Assembly (NCBI GenBank): GCA_013398955.1
Contig: VWPU01009512.1
Span: 124,001-188,000, forward strand
Reading direction: 5' to 3'
DNA length: 64,000 nucleotides
Origin: Callaeas wilsoni
Lineage: Eukaryota > Chordata > Aves > Passeriformes > Callaeidae
The notes below the pieces were generated by a model. That model saw nothing but the letters and a program-made list of their open reading frames with translations, did no database searches and was not told the origin of the DNA. Position numbers and translations under genes: made by a program. This document shows, in pieces, positions 33,677 through 45,895 of this stretch (its first letter is position 1; each line of letters begins with the position of its first letter).

Positions 33677-36451
33677 AGTGTCTTTACCCTTCTACAGAAT
33701 GGTTTTGTCTTATTCATGTTACACGGGGCCTTTTCAGCTTACCCTGCAGACTGTAGCATTCATATCACATAACTCTGGTCCTCCATCTTCAGAAATTTTA
33801 TATCTGCCCTTCTGAATCTTATTCAAAACCTTTGTCCCAGTCATTATTGCTATCTTATCACTTCCCTGACATTCTTACAGTACTCCATTTAATCATTCTT
33901 GTGCTGCCCAAGTTCCTGGTGTTTGTACAGGAGCGTGTCACTTGGTGGTTGTTGCTCACTTTCTGCTCTTCTCTGAGATCAGGTACTGCACTAATTTGCA
34001 GAACCATCACAACTACTCTTCCCAGCATTTCTAATCACAGGTTAAAGCTTTACTCTGAGAAGGGTGGAAAAGTGTGTGTTTGGAGGATTGGGAAACAGAC
34101 CTTCAAGTGAATAGGATTTTAACAGCACATGGTTTTAGAGCTAGTTTTGTCATCCTCAACATTGTCAAAAATCTAGGGGAATGCTTTGCTTTGAACACAA
34201 GTAGAAACAAAATGTGCCTGCAAACAGATGAGCAGTACTGCTGACCAAACATGCTGTGCTGAGCGCATGAAGTCTGCAAAGGGAAAAAATGTTTATTTTT
34301 TCTATTGTCTTTCAACTGATTACACTTGAGTGTTTCTTTTAACAATAGCAGGTACACACCAGTTTCAGAAAGGATTGTTGATGGTGGCCTTAAAACAGCT
34401 CAACAAAACTTTGGCTGTAACTCCTAGAAAAACAATTCTCATTCTTTTCTAAATAGCGTCCTGGAATTCCATCCAGCTGAAGAAACAAAATGGTCCTTTA
34501 AATGTTGAGCATGTGACTCTCCTAAAACACAATCAATCTAATGTGATGATTCCTCAATTTAACACATTTAATCAGAGCTCAGCAGGGTTCCACTCATGTA
34601 GATTTATGAAGGCAGTGGTTTGGAGCATGTAACACTACAAGAAACATCATGCACATGCCATAAGGACTTCAAGAAAATTTAAAGAATAATATGTAGCTGA
34701 ATCTGATATGACTGATCCATGATCAGATTTCACTGTTGCACTGATAGTGATCAATATGTTGGAAAACCCTATCACACACACACTAAAGAAGTAACAGGCA
34801 TTCTTGATTCAATTGATAAGTGCAAGAAAACCCCAGCTCTCTCTGCAGTTTTGCTGTAGCATTACTGTAGCTCAGTGTGTGGGAACTGGTGGTGGGAACA
34901 CAATAAAACCCCTGGGAATCAGATTTACAGTCTCTTTATGAGGCCAGATTTGAAAAGTTCCCACAACAGCTTTCTGGAGTTTAGCCACCTAAAATCTGAA
35001 AAACTCACTGCTGTCAGAAACTTTTGCACCTTCTTCTCTTGGTAGTACCTGTAATGGGTAGAACTGAAAGGTATCACCACTTCTCTTTCTTTATTCTTCT
35101 TTTCCAGTCTTGTTATGCCTTAGGCAGCCTTGTGTGCAAGTTGTCCTTATGCTTTCACTTAGCCAGGAAGAAACAGAGGAGGCACCCTCATAAATTTCCA
35201 CAGAGGAGCTGTGACCCATCTAATGCTTCATTTTTAGAGTTTGTTATTTTCATCACCCACCGAACAAGTGATTTTGCAGAAAACAAATTAGCTCAACTTT
35301 TTAAAATAACAGGTTTTATTTTTTCTTTAATAAGTATTGATGTTAACAGCAAAGTCCTATTGTTCAAGATGACATAGTAGCACATTATGTAATGTGGAAA
35401 AGCAAAAGTGCGCTGTGCTTGTATATATGTGTTTTAATCTGATTGGAAATATTGCTGAAACATAGTTCACAATCCAGTGGAAACTTCCTACAAGAGGTGG
35501 GGGGGGAAATACTGCCAGAGTTCATGAAGCCATGGAAAATTTATGGCGCCTGACCTCATGGTTAGAAACAATCTCAGAATTACATGTTTACCCATTTGTC
35601 CTGTCCTTACCTCAATCCAGATGTATGACGTCTTTTATTTCCTTCGAATTCATCAAGCAATTCTTCAGGCTCACTAACACTTGCAGCAGGTACAAGGATC
35701 ACTCATGGGCTGAGAGGGGTAGTATGTCTTCATGAACTTTGGCATTAAGGCTTTTCTCAAATTCTAACCAAATTTACTAACTCATGGAGTGAAAACCTGC
35801 TGTATATCGCTTTTATCATCTGTTGATGTAAAGGCATTTGTAAAGTAACCAAATAGCTTTGCTTTTATGGGTCCCCAGACTAGTTTCAACATCTGGGTTT
35901 TTTTATTCCATTTGGTTGAAAACCCTTCCCTAAGCTGGAATAAAATGGATTGACAGTGTCACTTCTGTTATTGAAAAACAATATTTATTTGCTTGGAGAT
36001 AATGAAACTGTATTTCCTACCAGTTTTCTGGCACCATATCTTAAAAGAAAGAAGCATAACTATGAAAAAGATTGCATAACTGAAAAAAACCACAAGAAAG
36101 TATTACAAATGATGGCAAAGAGTATAAAGAGCAGTGACTCTTAAAAAACAAAACCTCAAACCAACTCAAATCTGGACATCAGCATTTCATCACATTAATG
36201 TATTTTTAGAAACATTTAAAATGTCTCTCCTGGAGGTTATCCAGTGGCTCTGTCATGATTGCTCATGTGAAACTCAGCTGGTGCCAAGCGCTGGAAGTTT
36301 CAGCCGTCGCAGATGAAGCCCCGGTGGGTTCAATGTGGAGAAGAGGTGATGTGGGAGGCACTTGCTGTCCCGGGGGGCATCGATGTGGGAGCACCTGTGG
36401 TTCCCCCGACGGTCATCCCAGGAGCTGACAGCTCCCTTAGGTCTGCTCCCA

Positions 36452-37022
36452 TGTATCAGTATGCCGGTGTGCTGGCCGGGCCAGGAGAGCTGCAGCTGGT
36501 CCGGAGGTGCCCAGCAGAGAGGAGGACACTCTGTGGCCCTGTGTGCCTCGATGGCAGCTCCCTCGCCCGTGCGGTGGAAGGCACGGAGCCACGCGCACTC
36601 GGGGCTTAGGGATTGCCCAAGCGTAGCCAGAAATTAATGAGCGAGGCGGCTCCTTCGGTTGGTATTCCAAGGGTTTATTGCAGAAACTCCTTCCAAGGGG
36701 TCTGGACACAAAGAAGGCTGAACTTCCAGCCAGGGTGCGTTTAAAGGGCGTACAGAGAGGGAGGTGGGGATGACACAGCAATGACCTATAGGAAGAAGGG
36801 AAGGGCGGGACAGGTCTGGTTACCTTTCCTTAGGAGATACAAGGGGTGTCTGTCCACTGTCAATCAGACAGACCAAGCCTACATGATTAGGTCACAGGAA
36901 TTCAATGGGAGAAGCAATCCTCACAGAGGGGCATTTGACCTTTGGAGCCAGCCCACCAAACCTCTTTATCTGGGCTATGTGGCCCCCTGGGCATTCCTGT
37001 GGTTGCTTCAGTCACCACAACA
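36452..37022 (-). mobile_element. Candidate solo LTR of an endogenous retrovirus, antisense to ADCY5
   Basis: On the minus strand the block starts TGTTGTGGTGAC (at 37022) and ends ...ACTGATACA (at 36452), the TG...CA ends expected of an LTR. A TTTAAA promoter-like box lies at 36740-36745 and an AATAAA signal at 36674-36679, spaced as in an LTR with a short R region. The flanks read ctccca (36446-36451) and ctcccg (37023-37028), an imperfect 6-base target duplication. No retroviral gene is recognisable on either side, so a solo LTR fits. The left border is less sure than the right, because the GC-rich flank resembles the element's own U5. The family is not named. Confidence 0.5.
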
Positions 37023-38792
37023 CTCCCGCAGGGTTTCCTTGTGAACCTCCACCTGTCATCCTGGCAGGGCGAAGGTCTCTGCTGGGAGCCTGGAGCTGCA
37101 GGACCGCTGCTGCTCGCTGTCACGGGGCCAGTTTGGCTGTGGGGCACAGGGCTCCTGTCACAAGTGGCCCCGTGTCCCCAGCCCGTGGCCGGGAAACTGC
37201 GGCCCCACGTGCTCAGGAATGTTTTGTGCCTGCGTGGTGAGCTGTGGTCTCGTGGGAAATGTCATTGTAGCTGTCTCCTCCTTGCAAGGAGAGAGAAGAT
37301 GAATTCCCATGCTTGTCAATCAGGCAGCTTTCTCCAGCAGTGAATTTCAGCAAGCCTTTTAAAATTTCTTTTTAAAAACCCTAATTTAAGGCAGCATAGC
37401 ACTTGACATTTAACTCTCTGGTTACCATGGAGATAACACCAGGTATTTTGCAAACTCCTGAGAGGTACAAGTTACACTGAATAGTGGGGAATCAAAATAA
37501 ATAGGTATGGAATGGAGACTCCAGGCAAGAAAAGCAGTGGAGACCTACTTGTATTGTCAAATAACACTTGAACCAAAATTCTAGAGTTGAAAGCAATGGA
37601 GGCTTTCCTTTTAAATAACTCAGTTGTCTGGAAATTCAAAATTAACTATTAAGTCTGTTTTTTTCTCTAATGTTATTGAAGCAGCAATTCTCTTGAAAAA
37701 GTTTAATCTCTCAAGTAATAAACAACCATCCCTACCTTCCGAATTTTCAAGCTCTCCAGAACCGGTCTGTTTTAAGCAAGGATATAATAATTGCCACCCC
37801 TCCACCTTTTGAGTCAGTACAGGTAAATCATACAGTCCTCCCTGAGCCAGTCTGCAGTGCAGCCCTTGCTAGAAGGACTTCTGTCCACAGAACACATTCC
37901 ATGTGGAAACCTGCCTGTCTTTTTGGCTTGGGACTATGTTCAAAGTAAGGACCTAATCTGCCTGTTGTTGAGCCTAGTTACTTGCTGCACTACTCTGCTC
38001 TTGGAACTGGCATTGAGCTTGAATGAAATCTGTCTGACAGATCCTGTGCTAACCTCACAGTAAACTCCCATTGCAGCCAAGAATCAAAGCCTTGATAACA
38101 AAATCAAAGACTTTGTCTAAACTTCAGGAGAATTAGTGTCAATGCCAAATTGGAAGCTAGCATTAGAGTGGGGAAGACCATTTTGACACACTCTGCAATT
38201 ACATTACCCTTAACATATACACAGTTGTTTGCAAGATTTACATGCTTTCCTTAGCGTGTCTGGCAATATGCTCTTGCAAGTGTGGGAAAATATTTGCTTG
38301 TGCCTATGGAGAAAGGTGTCCTGTATTCCCATACCTTCATGGAGCTTCAAGGCTCCTGTACTTCCATCAATTCACTCTGTGTGTCGTTTCTCTTCTAAAT
38401 GTAACTGTTCTTTTACTTTTCAGGGACCCTCTGTGTAGTATCTCAGCTTGGAACTGCAATTTTCTATCTGAAATTATTCAGTTTGATTCAATTTGCTAAT
38501 AAAGAAAATAGATGTCTCCATTTTGGAATGCTCCCCATGTTTACACAGGTTGTGGTGGTTGTTCAGAACAAGTAAAGGAGTAAAATGATGGGCACCACTT
38601 AAAGGAAAGTGTTTTTAAAAAAAGAAAAAGAGATGGTGGACTGGGATGCTTCTGATCAGCAGCTGCTTCATAGAGTTCAAGGTGCAAAGCCAGCTTTTGG
38701 AGTGAGAGATCATAAGTGAGAGATGCTTGGAGAACCACTGCCATGTAAATGTTTCAAAATTTTTATGCATTTCTCTCTGGTTTGTATTCCAG

Positions 38793-38933
38793 AAAGACGA
38801 GAAAGCCACGATAGCCAAGATGAACCGCCAGCGTGCCAATTCCATCAGCCATAACCCGCCACACTGGGGTGTTGACCGGCCCTTTTATAACCACCTCGGA
38901 GGTCACCAGGTCTCCAAGGAGATGAAGAGAATG
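38793..38933 (+). CDS. ADCY5: ADCY5 exon 8: start of C1b
   Basis: This 141-nt exon (47 codons, phase 0 on both sides) encodes [40 protein letters not shown] and SKEMKRM. It starts the C1b region, a regulatory linker between C1a and the second membrane bundle. RQRANS is a basic stretch before serines, of the type kinases favour (inference). The last three residues KRM correspond to human K694-M696. The donor matches human c.2088+1, a position where splice variants cause ADCY5 dyskinesia (recalled literature). Here the donor is ATG|gtaaat, weak at +5, just before a 23-nt microexon. Confidence 0.97.
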
Positions 38934-41900
38934 GTAAATACCTTGCTTTATGGACATTAATTTATTTTCTTCTTAGTACAGTGTTATATATCCCTCCTGC
39001 TTTGTCTGAAGGTTTTTACAGCCCCGAGGGCGTTTTCCAAATGGGGGTGGAAAATTCTACTTTGACTCCAGAAATAACAATAATCGGTACATCTGGCAGT
39101 GAGTGGTTGTGAGATGAGGCACAAGGTTGCTTGAGAGGGGAATGGCACAAAGAAGGCTCTTTTGTCTGGCTTGTCCCACATTCTGAACACTCATCCTGGC
39201 TGTGTGAGAAGACGTCACTATCTGCAAAAACTGCTCCGTAACGCGAGCGTTCCGGAGGCATCTGACACACCTTTCTGCAGCTCAGTACCTGCAGAGGTTT
39301 CTGGCCTGCATTGTCACAGCCAGCTGCTGTTCTCCTCTCCAAGCTGCGTGCCCACGGGGCCCCAGGGATGTCACTGACGTGTCTGACTCTGGAGAATACA
39401 TTCTCCAGTACATGGATTAATTGGCCTAAGGTAGCAGGCATCTTCATTTCCTTCTTGTACCTTTCAGTCTTTCTAAATTAAAATGAACAAGACCTAATTA
39501 CCAATGCAATTGGACTGAGAACAATTTTATGGCTTATTTTATATAAAGGTTTAGATGATATCTTTGTTTTCTGCAGTAAAGATTAAGGAGATGGTTTATA
39601 TTATAGTGGCTATTTTTAATAATAATACAAATATTTAGCACCTCTACGATTGCACGCATAATCAGATTGCTCTATAACCTTATTCATGCTGGTTTGACCC
39701 TTCATGCACAGTCAAAAGTGTCTATTTGTTACTTACTTTGTTGTCTAGAGTCAAAGTTCTGCTCCAGGTCACCAAAGCCTTTATGTATTCAAAAAATTTA
39801 TGAACATGAAATTCAATCCCACGGTTTAAAAATTTAGGCATAGCTATAAGCAACTGCATATGGTATCTTTTAAAGGGAAATGCTGGCACATTTATTAATA
39901 GTTGGTTCTAATATTATTCAATCTTAATATTATTTTACAGTGCTAAACCAAATTTCTTAATCTCCACAGTAATGTTTCTTTCATTTCTCAGATCTCCAAA
40001 TGAGGGTTTCTGACATGAGCATACATATCAGTGGAACTGTGCATTTTTTATGTGGGCTTTTCAATAGGGTGTGCTCAATAGGTATGACATTATTAGAAGA
40101 GACTAATCACACTACCACATAATTATAATTATAAGTTTCTTTGAATAGCTCTTAAGGGGTTCTTGAAGCCTCCTGTTCAGAAACAAGGTGTATGCATGCC
40201 AAATGGTATTATGCTTCTTGGTGTTAATTACAGTTTGCCGTGTCTAGCTGGTTGTTCAGTTGGAAAAACATAATTATTTATTGAAATACCAAGCTGAGTC
40301 CTAAAAACTTCACTACCCCTCACTTGTAGGAGGAAAGAACTTAGGATTTTTTTCCTTATCTTGAGCTTTTCCCTGTAATGCTGTTTACCTTCTTGAAAAT
40401 TCAGCAGCTCAGAAAGTCTCTTCTACTCAATCTGCTTCTGTACTGCCTCTTGTATTAAGCTCTCTTTTGAGAAGCTGGTGTTGCATGCATCAGGCTGTTT
40501 CTTGAAAACCAGCTGAAACCTGGTTTAGATGTATTATTTTCAGCTAGACTTTTTGTTGTTCTTATGGAGTGTTTTTTAAAATCTGTTATTTACAGATTTA
40601 CAGATCTGTTATGTTTGAGGTGCCTTAGTGAAAATGCAAACATGCTGCTCCCCATGGCCTCTCCATTTTAATATCTGCTAGATGGACATTTTATTGATTA
40701 GATCACAGGAACAATTTCTCCGTCTCCTGTCTCAACTCTCTCCATGTTAACTTCTAATTTAAATATGCATTTCTTCTTACCACCCTGCTTTGCACAGTGC
40801 TTTATAATCTCTAACACCGTGTTACATGGATTCTGTGTGTGCTTGATGCATGCAGAGTGCACTCTGGCTGCAAACTGCCTGCTTAGAAATACAAAATACA
40901 GGGAGACAGAAGGGGAGCAGAACTACAGAGGCTTTTATCAGTGCTCCTCTGGGATGACATGTCATTGATCATGGTAAGCAGCACCAGCTTTCAAACCTCC
41001 TGAAATGTGCTCTTTGTTCTACATCACCCACATTTCCCCAGACCTTTTGCATGTTATTATATGTAGTCTTTCTTCTTGGAAGCTGTGAACAGGTAAGGTT
41101 GGATTAGTCAAAGTATTATGCCAAAAGTGGGCAGTGCAACATTGCCCTTCTCTTCAAGACCTAGAACTCCTTAGCTCTGTAATTTCAAAACAGATATTTA
41201 TAAGGGTAATTATGAGATAGTCCTCAGGCAGGAGCCAGGTAATATTGCAGTGATGTGCAGTTCCATTATATTGATGTGCAGATATTAATGCATTTGTGTG
41301 TAGGAAATAATACAGATGGTTATGAAGGACATTGGGTTTTGTCACAAATGCAAAACATTTTACATTTTAAAGACAACCATATTTTCAGGGGAAAAAAGAG
41401 AGATTTTTTGTGGCTCTACTTACAATTCCCTGAAAGAGAATATTAAAGTTCCCTGAACTGCATTTTTGGGAAGGCACTGTTATATTTAATAGAAAACTGA
41501 ATTATTTTGGCCATTTTTCTTTCCAGTGAATGCTGGCTCTGGTAGCTGTCTCTATTCTTAGTATATGTTAGCAATAGTCCGAGAGGAGACGGATTAGCAT
41601 CAAATGTAGCCCTATATTCCTTTTTTTCCTCCTCTCCTTCCTCCTCTTTTGTCACAGCATTTCAGTGTGCTGGCACACCACCAATGCATCTGGTGGGGTT
41701 TGTGTGGAATGGCAGCCCAGACAGTGGTGTGGGGAGGCCTTTGGTCCCTGCTTTTCTCCACATTGTTGCTTGGACCTTAACCTGCACGGGGTCCAGCAGA
41801 TTTTCCACGATGTTTCTAGTTAAAGTTTTTCCCTTGTGCACACAGGAGGTTTTTCAGACATGAATAAGACAAATTATCCTGCACATGTCCACGCAGTGGT

Positions 41901-42074
41901 AATCTAAAATGTCCTGGAAAACGGGAGACACTTTCCTACTCCTACCCTACCCTGGGGCCTGAGTCAGATGGAATTGCAACGTGTCAGCTCATCCCATTCT
42001 GCCCAACAGCCCCTGCACTTTCCTCATGCACTGATCTTCTCTCCAGACCGTCAAAAATCCTTCTTCTTCCCTTC

Positions 42075-42390
42075 CCGTTGCGCTGTTGCCGTGCAGCGCC
42101 TCCAGGGCGGCAGCAGCCCGTGTTGCACGCTGCCGATGCCGACCCCCGCTAGCCGCTGGAGCCGGCCCGAGCAGGCCGGTGGACGCGCAGAGCCGGCTCA
42201 GCGGCAGGTGCCCTGGGAGGCCCGGGAGCCTTGCTGGGAGCCCCGCTGCCGGAGCCCGCTGCCGGAGGCCGCTGCCGGGAGCGCACGGGGCTGCCCGCGC
42301 TGGTCCGGCCGGCAGCGAGCGGCCCCGCCGGGCAGCGGGAGGCTGCGCTCGGAGCGTGAGCGCGGCCGCAGCGTGCCGAACAGCGGAGCT
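42075..42390. promoter_or_regulatory. Intragenic CpG island
   Basis: By hand I count roughly 45 CpG dinucleotides in about 310 bases. For a GC content near 75% this is close to the number expected without any CpG loss, whereas surrounding intron DNA is CpG-poor. It holds a GGGCGG box (42105-42110), several GCCGGC/GGCCGG sites and a short repeat of ccgctgccggag around 42243-42280. A donor-like sequence, accg|gtgagg, lies just downstream (GT at 42462). Such unmethylated-looking islands usually mark promoters, so an internal ADCY5 or antisense start is possible. No TATA box is evident. Promoter function is inference; the island is directly seen. Confidence 0.7.
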
Positions 42391-43499
42391 GCTTTCTGTT
42401 TGTGTCCCGCTTTACAGCTTGGCTTCCCGTTTCCTAAACAAAAGCCGTCAGTGCAGAACCGGTGAGGGTATCTCTCTGGAAATGGAGCCTTCTGTGCCGC
42501 TCATTCCCCTAAGTCTCCATACACCAGCCTTGTCTTCCCCACTGTCTCTCTAGTCCAGTTTTTAATTGCAAAAGGGTCAAAAATAAGTGGACTTGAAAGC
42601 ATTTGAGAGTACAGGTATATTTATAGCTATAACAATATTTATACACCACTGAGAAATACTTTGCTTTTCCCAGTATATATTTCAGAGGGCTTTTATAAAT
42701 ATTGATGAATTTTAGACTTCTGGAAATAATACTCATGTCTCAGTTTTCATCAGCAAAACAAAATTACTATTAAAGAAAAGCCAATTTGGGGATTGTAGTT
42801 GACTGTAAACTGAAAGAGGTTTGTTGTAAACAGCAATAAAAAGGCAAATGTTGATACTTTCCAAAATTACGTGGCTGTTCTAGATGACAAATTATTATCT
42901 TGCATCTTTTATTCTGCTCCGCATTATTAAGTTTGTATCCAGAAAAGCACATCCAGTTTGGCATTACAATAATTTAGGAGAATGTGGATGAGTTAGAAGA
43001 TAATCCAGTGGAGAAAATTACAAATTAGCAGAGTTTCAACAGTGTATCCTCTGAAAGTGTTGAAATATTGTGTTTGCTCTAACCTAGAAGGGAGAAGACT
43101 GATTAGAAACAAAAGTCTTCAAATACAGGAAGTTTATAAGGACAAAAAATAATGATAAATCATTCTCCATGACTGTAAAGGGCAAGTTTAAAAATAATCA
43201 ACCTAATTTTGTGAAAGGAAGGTCTAAGTTAAGAAAAAACTTAGATGCAAGGAACAGGCTGTAAAAGATGCTTGTGAAATCCCTGATTTTCCTGAACAGA
43301 TTTTAATTATTTTATTCGGGGCTTTTCAGTCTGGAATGGCATCACAAAATCCTTTGCAAATATCAAAACAATAAAAAAGACTCAAAAAAATCAAAAATAC
43401 ACTATTAGGAGAATTTATAGCTAATAAATAATATATGAATAATATGAGATAGATGTAAAGATTTTAGAAAGTTTCCAATCTAGGCTGCACAGAGCTTCA

Positions 43500-43925
43500 T
43501 GCCATGGATGTCCCCCCTTTATACAGGAGCCAGCTATACCCCCAACATTGCTGACAGACACTTGTCTAGCCCTTGTTTAAAGACCTCAAAGGGTGGAAAC
43601 CCCACAGTCTTGCTGGGCATTCTCTTCAACAGTTTTATGATTTTTCTTGATGTTTTACTTCACGTTTCCTCACTTCACTTTGAAACCATGGTGCTGCATG
43701 AGCTATTTACAGTAGATAGAAGATAGTTTAATTTTCTCTCCTTTACAATTATCTTCTCTGTGGTTGAAAATTATTACCATGTCTCTGCACAGCTCTGATT
43801 CCCTCATCAAGTTTGTTCCCATTGGTGCTGTCCAGCCCAATGGTTGTTCTTGCTCCCACTGAGCACTTGCCATTTCATTGGTAAGAGGGAGTGCCCAAGC
43901 TGAACCCAGCACTCGTCCTGAGGTT
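43500..43925 (-). mobile_element. Old, diverged CR1-like relic
   Basis: Phrases such as cttgtctagcccttgtttaa, gacctcaaagggtgg and, further on, tcttgctcccactgagcac resemble, in antisense direction, the 3' part of ancient amniote CR1/L3-type elements. The copy is strongly diverged and has no ORF. It runs straight into the younger CR1 end at 43931. Borders are approximate. Confidence 0.45.
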
Positions 43926-43930
43926 TTATT

Positions 43931-44079
43931 AATCATGGAATTGTGGAATTGCCTGGGTTGAAAGAGACCTTAAAAACCATCCTGTTACAACCACCCTGTT
44001 ACAGACAGGGACACCTTTCCCTAGACAGCTTTCTCAGACCTCCATCCAGTCTGGCTTTAAACAATTCCAGGGTAGGGCA
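43931..44079 (-). mobile_element. CR1 LINE 3' end fragment, antisense
   Basis: aatcatggaattgtggaatt, gcctgggttgaaagagacct, taaaaaccatcctgttacaa and ctccatccagtctggcttta follow the antisense 3' end of an avian CR1 subfamily. The recognisable part ends where the fold-back duplication begins at 44067-44080. Confidence 0.85.
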
Positions 44080-44163
44080 GTTAGACCCAATGTCTAACTT
44101 TTCATGTTAGACATTGGGNATTTCAGGGTAGGGCATCCATAACTTTTCATGTTAGACATTGGG
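44067..44163. repeat. Local direct and inverted duplication flanking an N
   Basis: cagggtagggca occurs at 44068-44079 and again at 44125-44136. ttttcatgttagacattggg occurs at 44099-44118 and again at 44144-44163. The first copy also has an exact 13-base inverted arm, cccaatgtctaac (44086-44098), before the 7-base loop ttttcat. The window's only undetermined base (N, 44119) sits at the junction of the two copies. An assembly join error is the simplest reading; a real template-switch duplication is the alternative. Confidence 0.85.
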
Positions 44164-44300
44164 TCACAAAATGCCCCTTCAGTTCCCTGTACAACAGTGC
44201 CGTGGTGGCATTCTCACATCAGGAGTGCTGCCCAGAATATGTTGGCCATTTTTGAGGTCTTGTAACCAGACTTGACACAGCCTGATGCTGTCTGGCTTCC

Positions 44301-44318
44301 AAAAAAAAAAAAAAAAAA
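44301..44318 (+). repeat. Poly(A) run of 18
   Basis: An uninterrupted run of 18 A follows the sequence tctggcttcc. It may be the tail of a retroposed fragment, but no recognisable element precedes it and no target duplication was found. Confidence 0.8.
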
Positions 44319-45843
44319 GGTGTTAATTGTGTCATGAGATCTAATCATCTGTGGGGAGTCCTGCAGCTGGATCTTAAGGTTGCCATACAGCCATCATACT
44401 TGTTTTACACTGGCTGGTATGACAGCTTAGCTTGTTTCACTGGTGCATGCTTAGGGGGAGGTTTACTTCAGAAGCAGGTACCTCTGAGTTCTTACAGTCC
44501 AATTTGAGCAGAGTGGCTAACGGGATTACTGAGTGTTGTGTAGATGCCTGGCAGATTTCCTTTCATTTTTCAGCTGCTGGAAAGGTTTAACATTAGGAAG
44601 TTTAGGAACAGAAAGAGGAAGCCCTGAAGATTGCAATACTGATATCACTCTGACCATGCTTCTGTCATGAGTCTGAGTACAGCTAATGAAGCATTTAATT
44701 TGCAGTGAAATTGTGTATGAAGTCGATGTTAGTTACAAAGTAAAAAATGGACATAAAATCAAATTGAGATTATATATGTGTAGGAAATATTACTGCATGC
44801 AGTTGTTAAAGATGTGAGATGAGGTGATAAAAAAGGATCCTGGATATGGCTGGCATGATAAAGAACAAGCTCTTTCAGGTAGGTGCTGCCTGATTCCGTG
44901 TGGTGCTGCTCAGAGCTCTGCACAGCCTTCTACATGATATTTGATTGCTTGGTTGTTTGTTTTCTAATGAAACAACACTCTAAAAGCCTGGTCATTCAAC
45001 CATAACATAATTCTTTGTCCTATTCCACCCTGTCCAAAATCAAACAATTCTTTGCATTTTGCATTGTAAATACAGCTCATTTCCTCTCTTTATGTCTCCA
45101 AGTTGCCCTTACAATAGATCTTGTTACTTGGAAATCAAAACTGGGGAATATGTGCTTCAGAGGAGCAGATGCCGTAGCTGGTTCTGTGCCAATTTTACCT
45201 CTTAAATATCAGAAACAATTAAAATTTAAAATAAAGCTCAGTAGGACAAGTTTTCCTGAGACAGTAATGCAGCTCTGTCAAAGAGAATTGGATTTGAGTC
45301 CATGAATTGGGCACCGAGGGTTCACCCTCCTTCTAAAGGTTTCATTTAACTGCGGGTCACCATTATCCTCTTTTCCAGCAGTCATCTGCTAAATCTGGTA
45401 ATTGCAACACTGACGTCAGCAAAGCTGGACATGGGCCCCCAATGGAGAAGAGTTTGACCCACTATTTTTTCACTGCTATTGTAGTAATCTAACTCGTAAT
45501 CAAGCAGGGAGAAACTCTCAAAATCCTTTCTGCTGTAATCTCCACATATTGCTATAGATCTGGGAGGAAATTGTTACTCTAGTCTGGGTTTTATAGAGCC
45601 AATTTGGTTTTGATAGCTCTCAAACAGCAAGGAGAGGAATCCTGTCCAGCAGTTACGCTGTGTAATTTCTTTGGAGCTCACCTGGAAAAAGGGTTTGCCT
45701 GATCCACATGATCCATGGGATCTCATCTAAATGAGTGGGAGTACAATGTACTTTGCTCAAATTGTCAGAGGCTTCACACTGTTTTGTATCCTCATCTGCT
45801 AATCTAACTTTTATTCTAGTTGATCAGGACTTGCAACCATCCT

Positions 45844-45895
45844 TGATTACTTCTTTAAAAGAGGGATTCTTATCCCTCTTTTAAAGAACTAATCA
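45844..45895. repeat. Perfect 17-bp hairpin, extended to 24 positions
   Basis: ttctttaaaagagggat (45851-45867) and atccctcttttaaagaa (45872-45888) are exact reverse complements around the 4-base loop tctt. Outside one mismatch (45850/45889), six more bases pair (45844-45849 with 45890-45895). The whole stem covers 52 bases. No transposon or terminator context is seen. Confidence 0.92.

Noticed and set aside
39016..39447. 143-codon antisense ORF just after exon 8
   Set aside because: No homology recognised and no expression context; judged chance.
41968..42553. Overlapping 165- and 155-codon ORFs over the CpG island
   Set aside because: Both are Ala/Arg/Gly/Pro-rich translations of a GC-rich island with few stop codons; neither frame continues into ADCY5 exon 9 from the nearby donor.
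44164..44318. Possible retroposed gene fragment ending in the A run
   Set aside because: No recognisable gene sequence before the A run and no flanking target duplication found.
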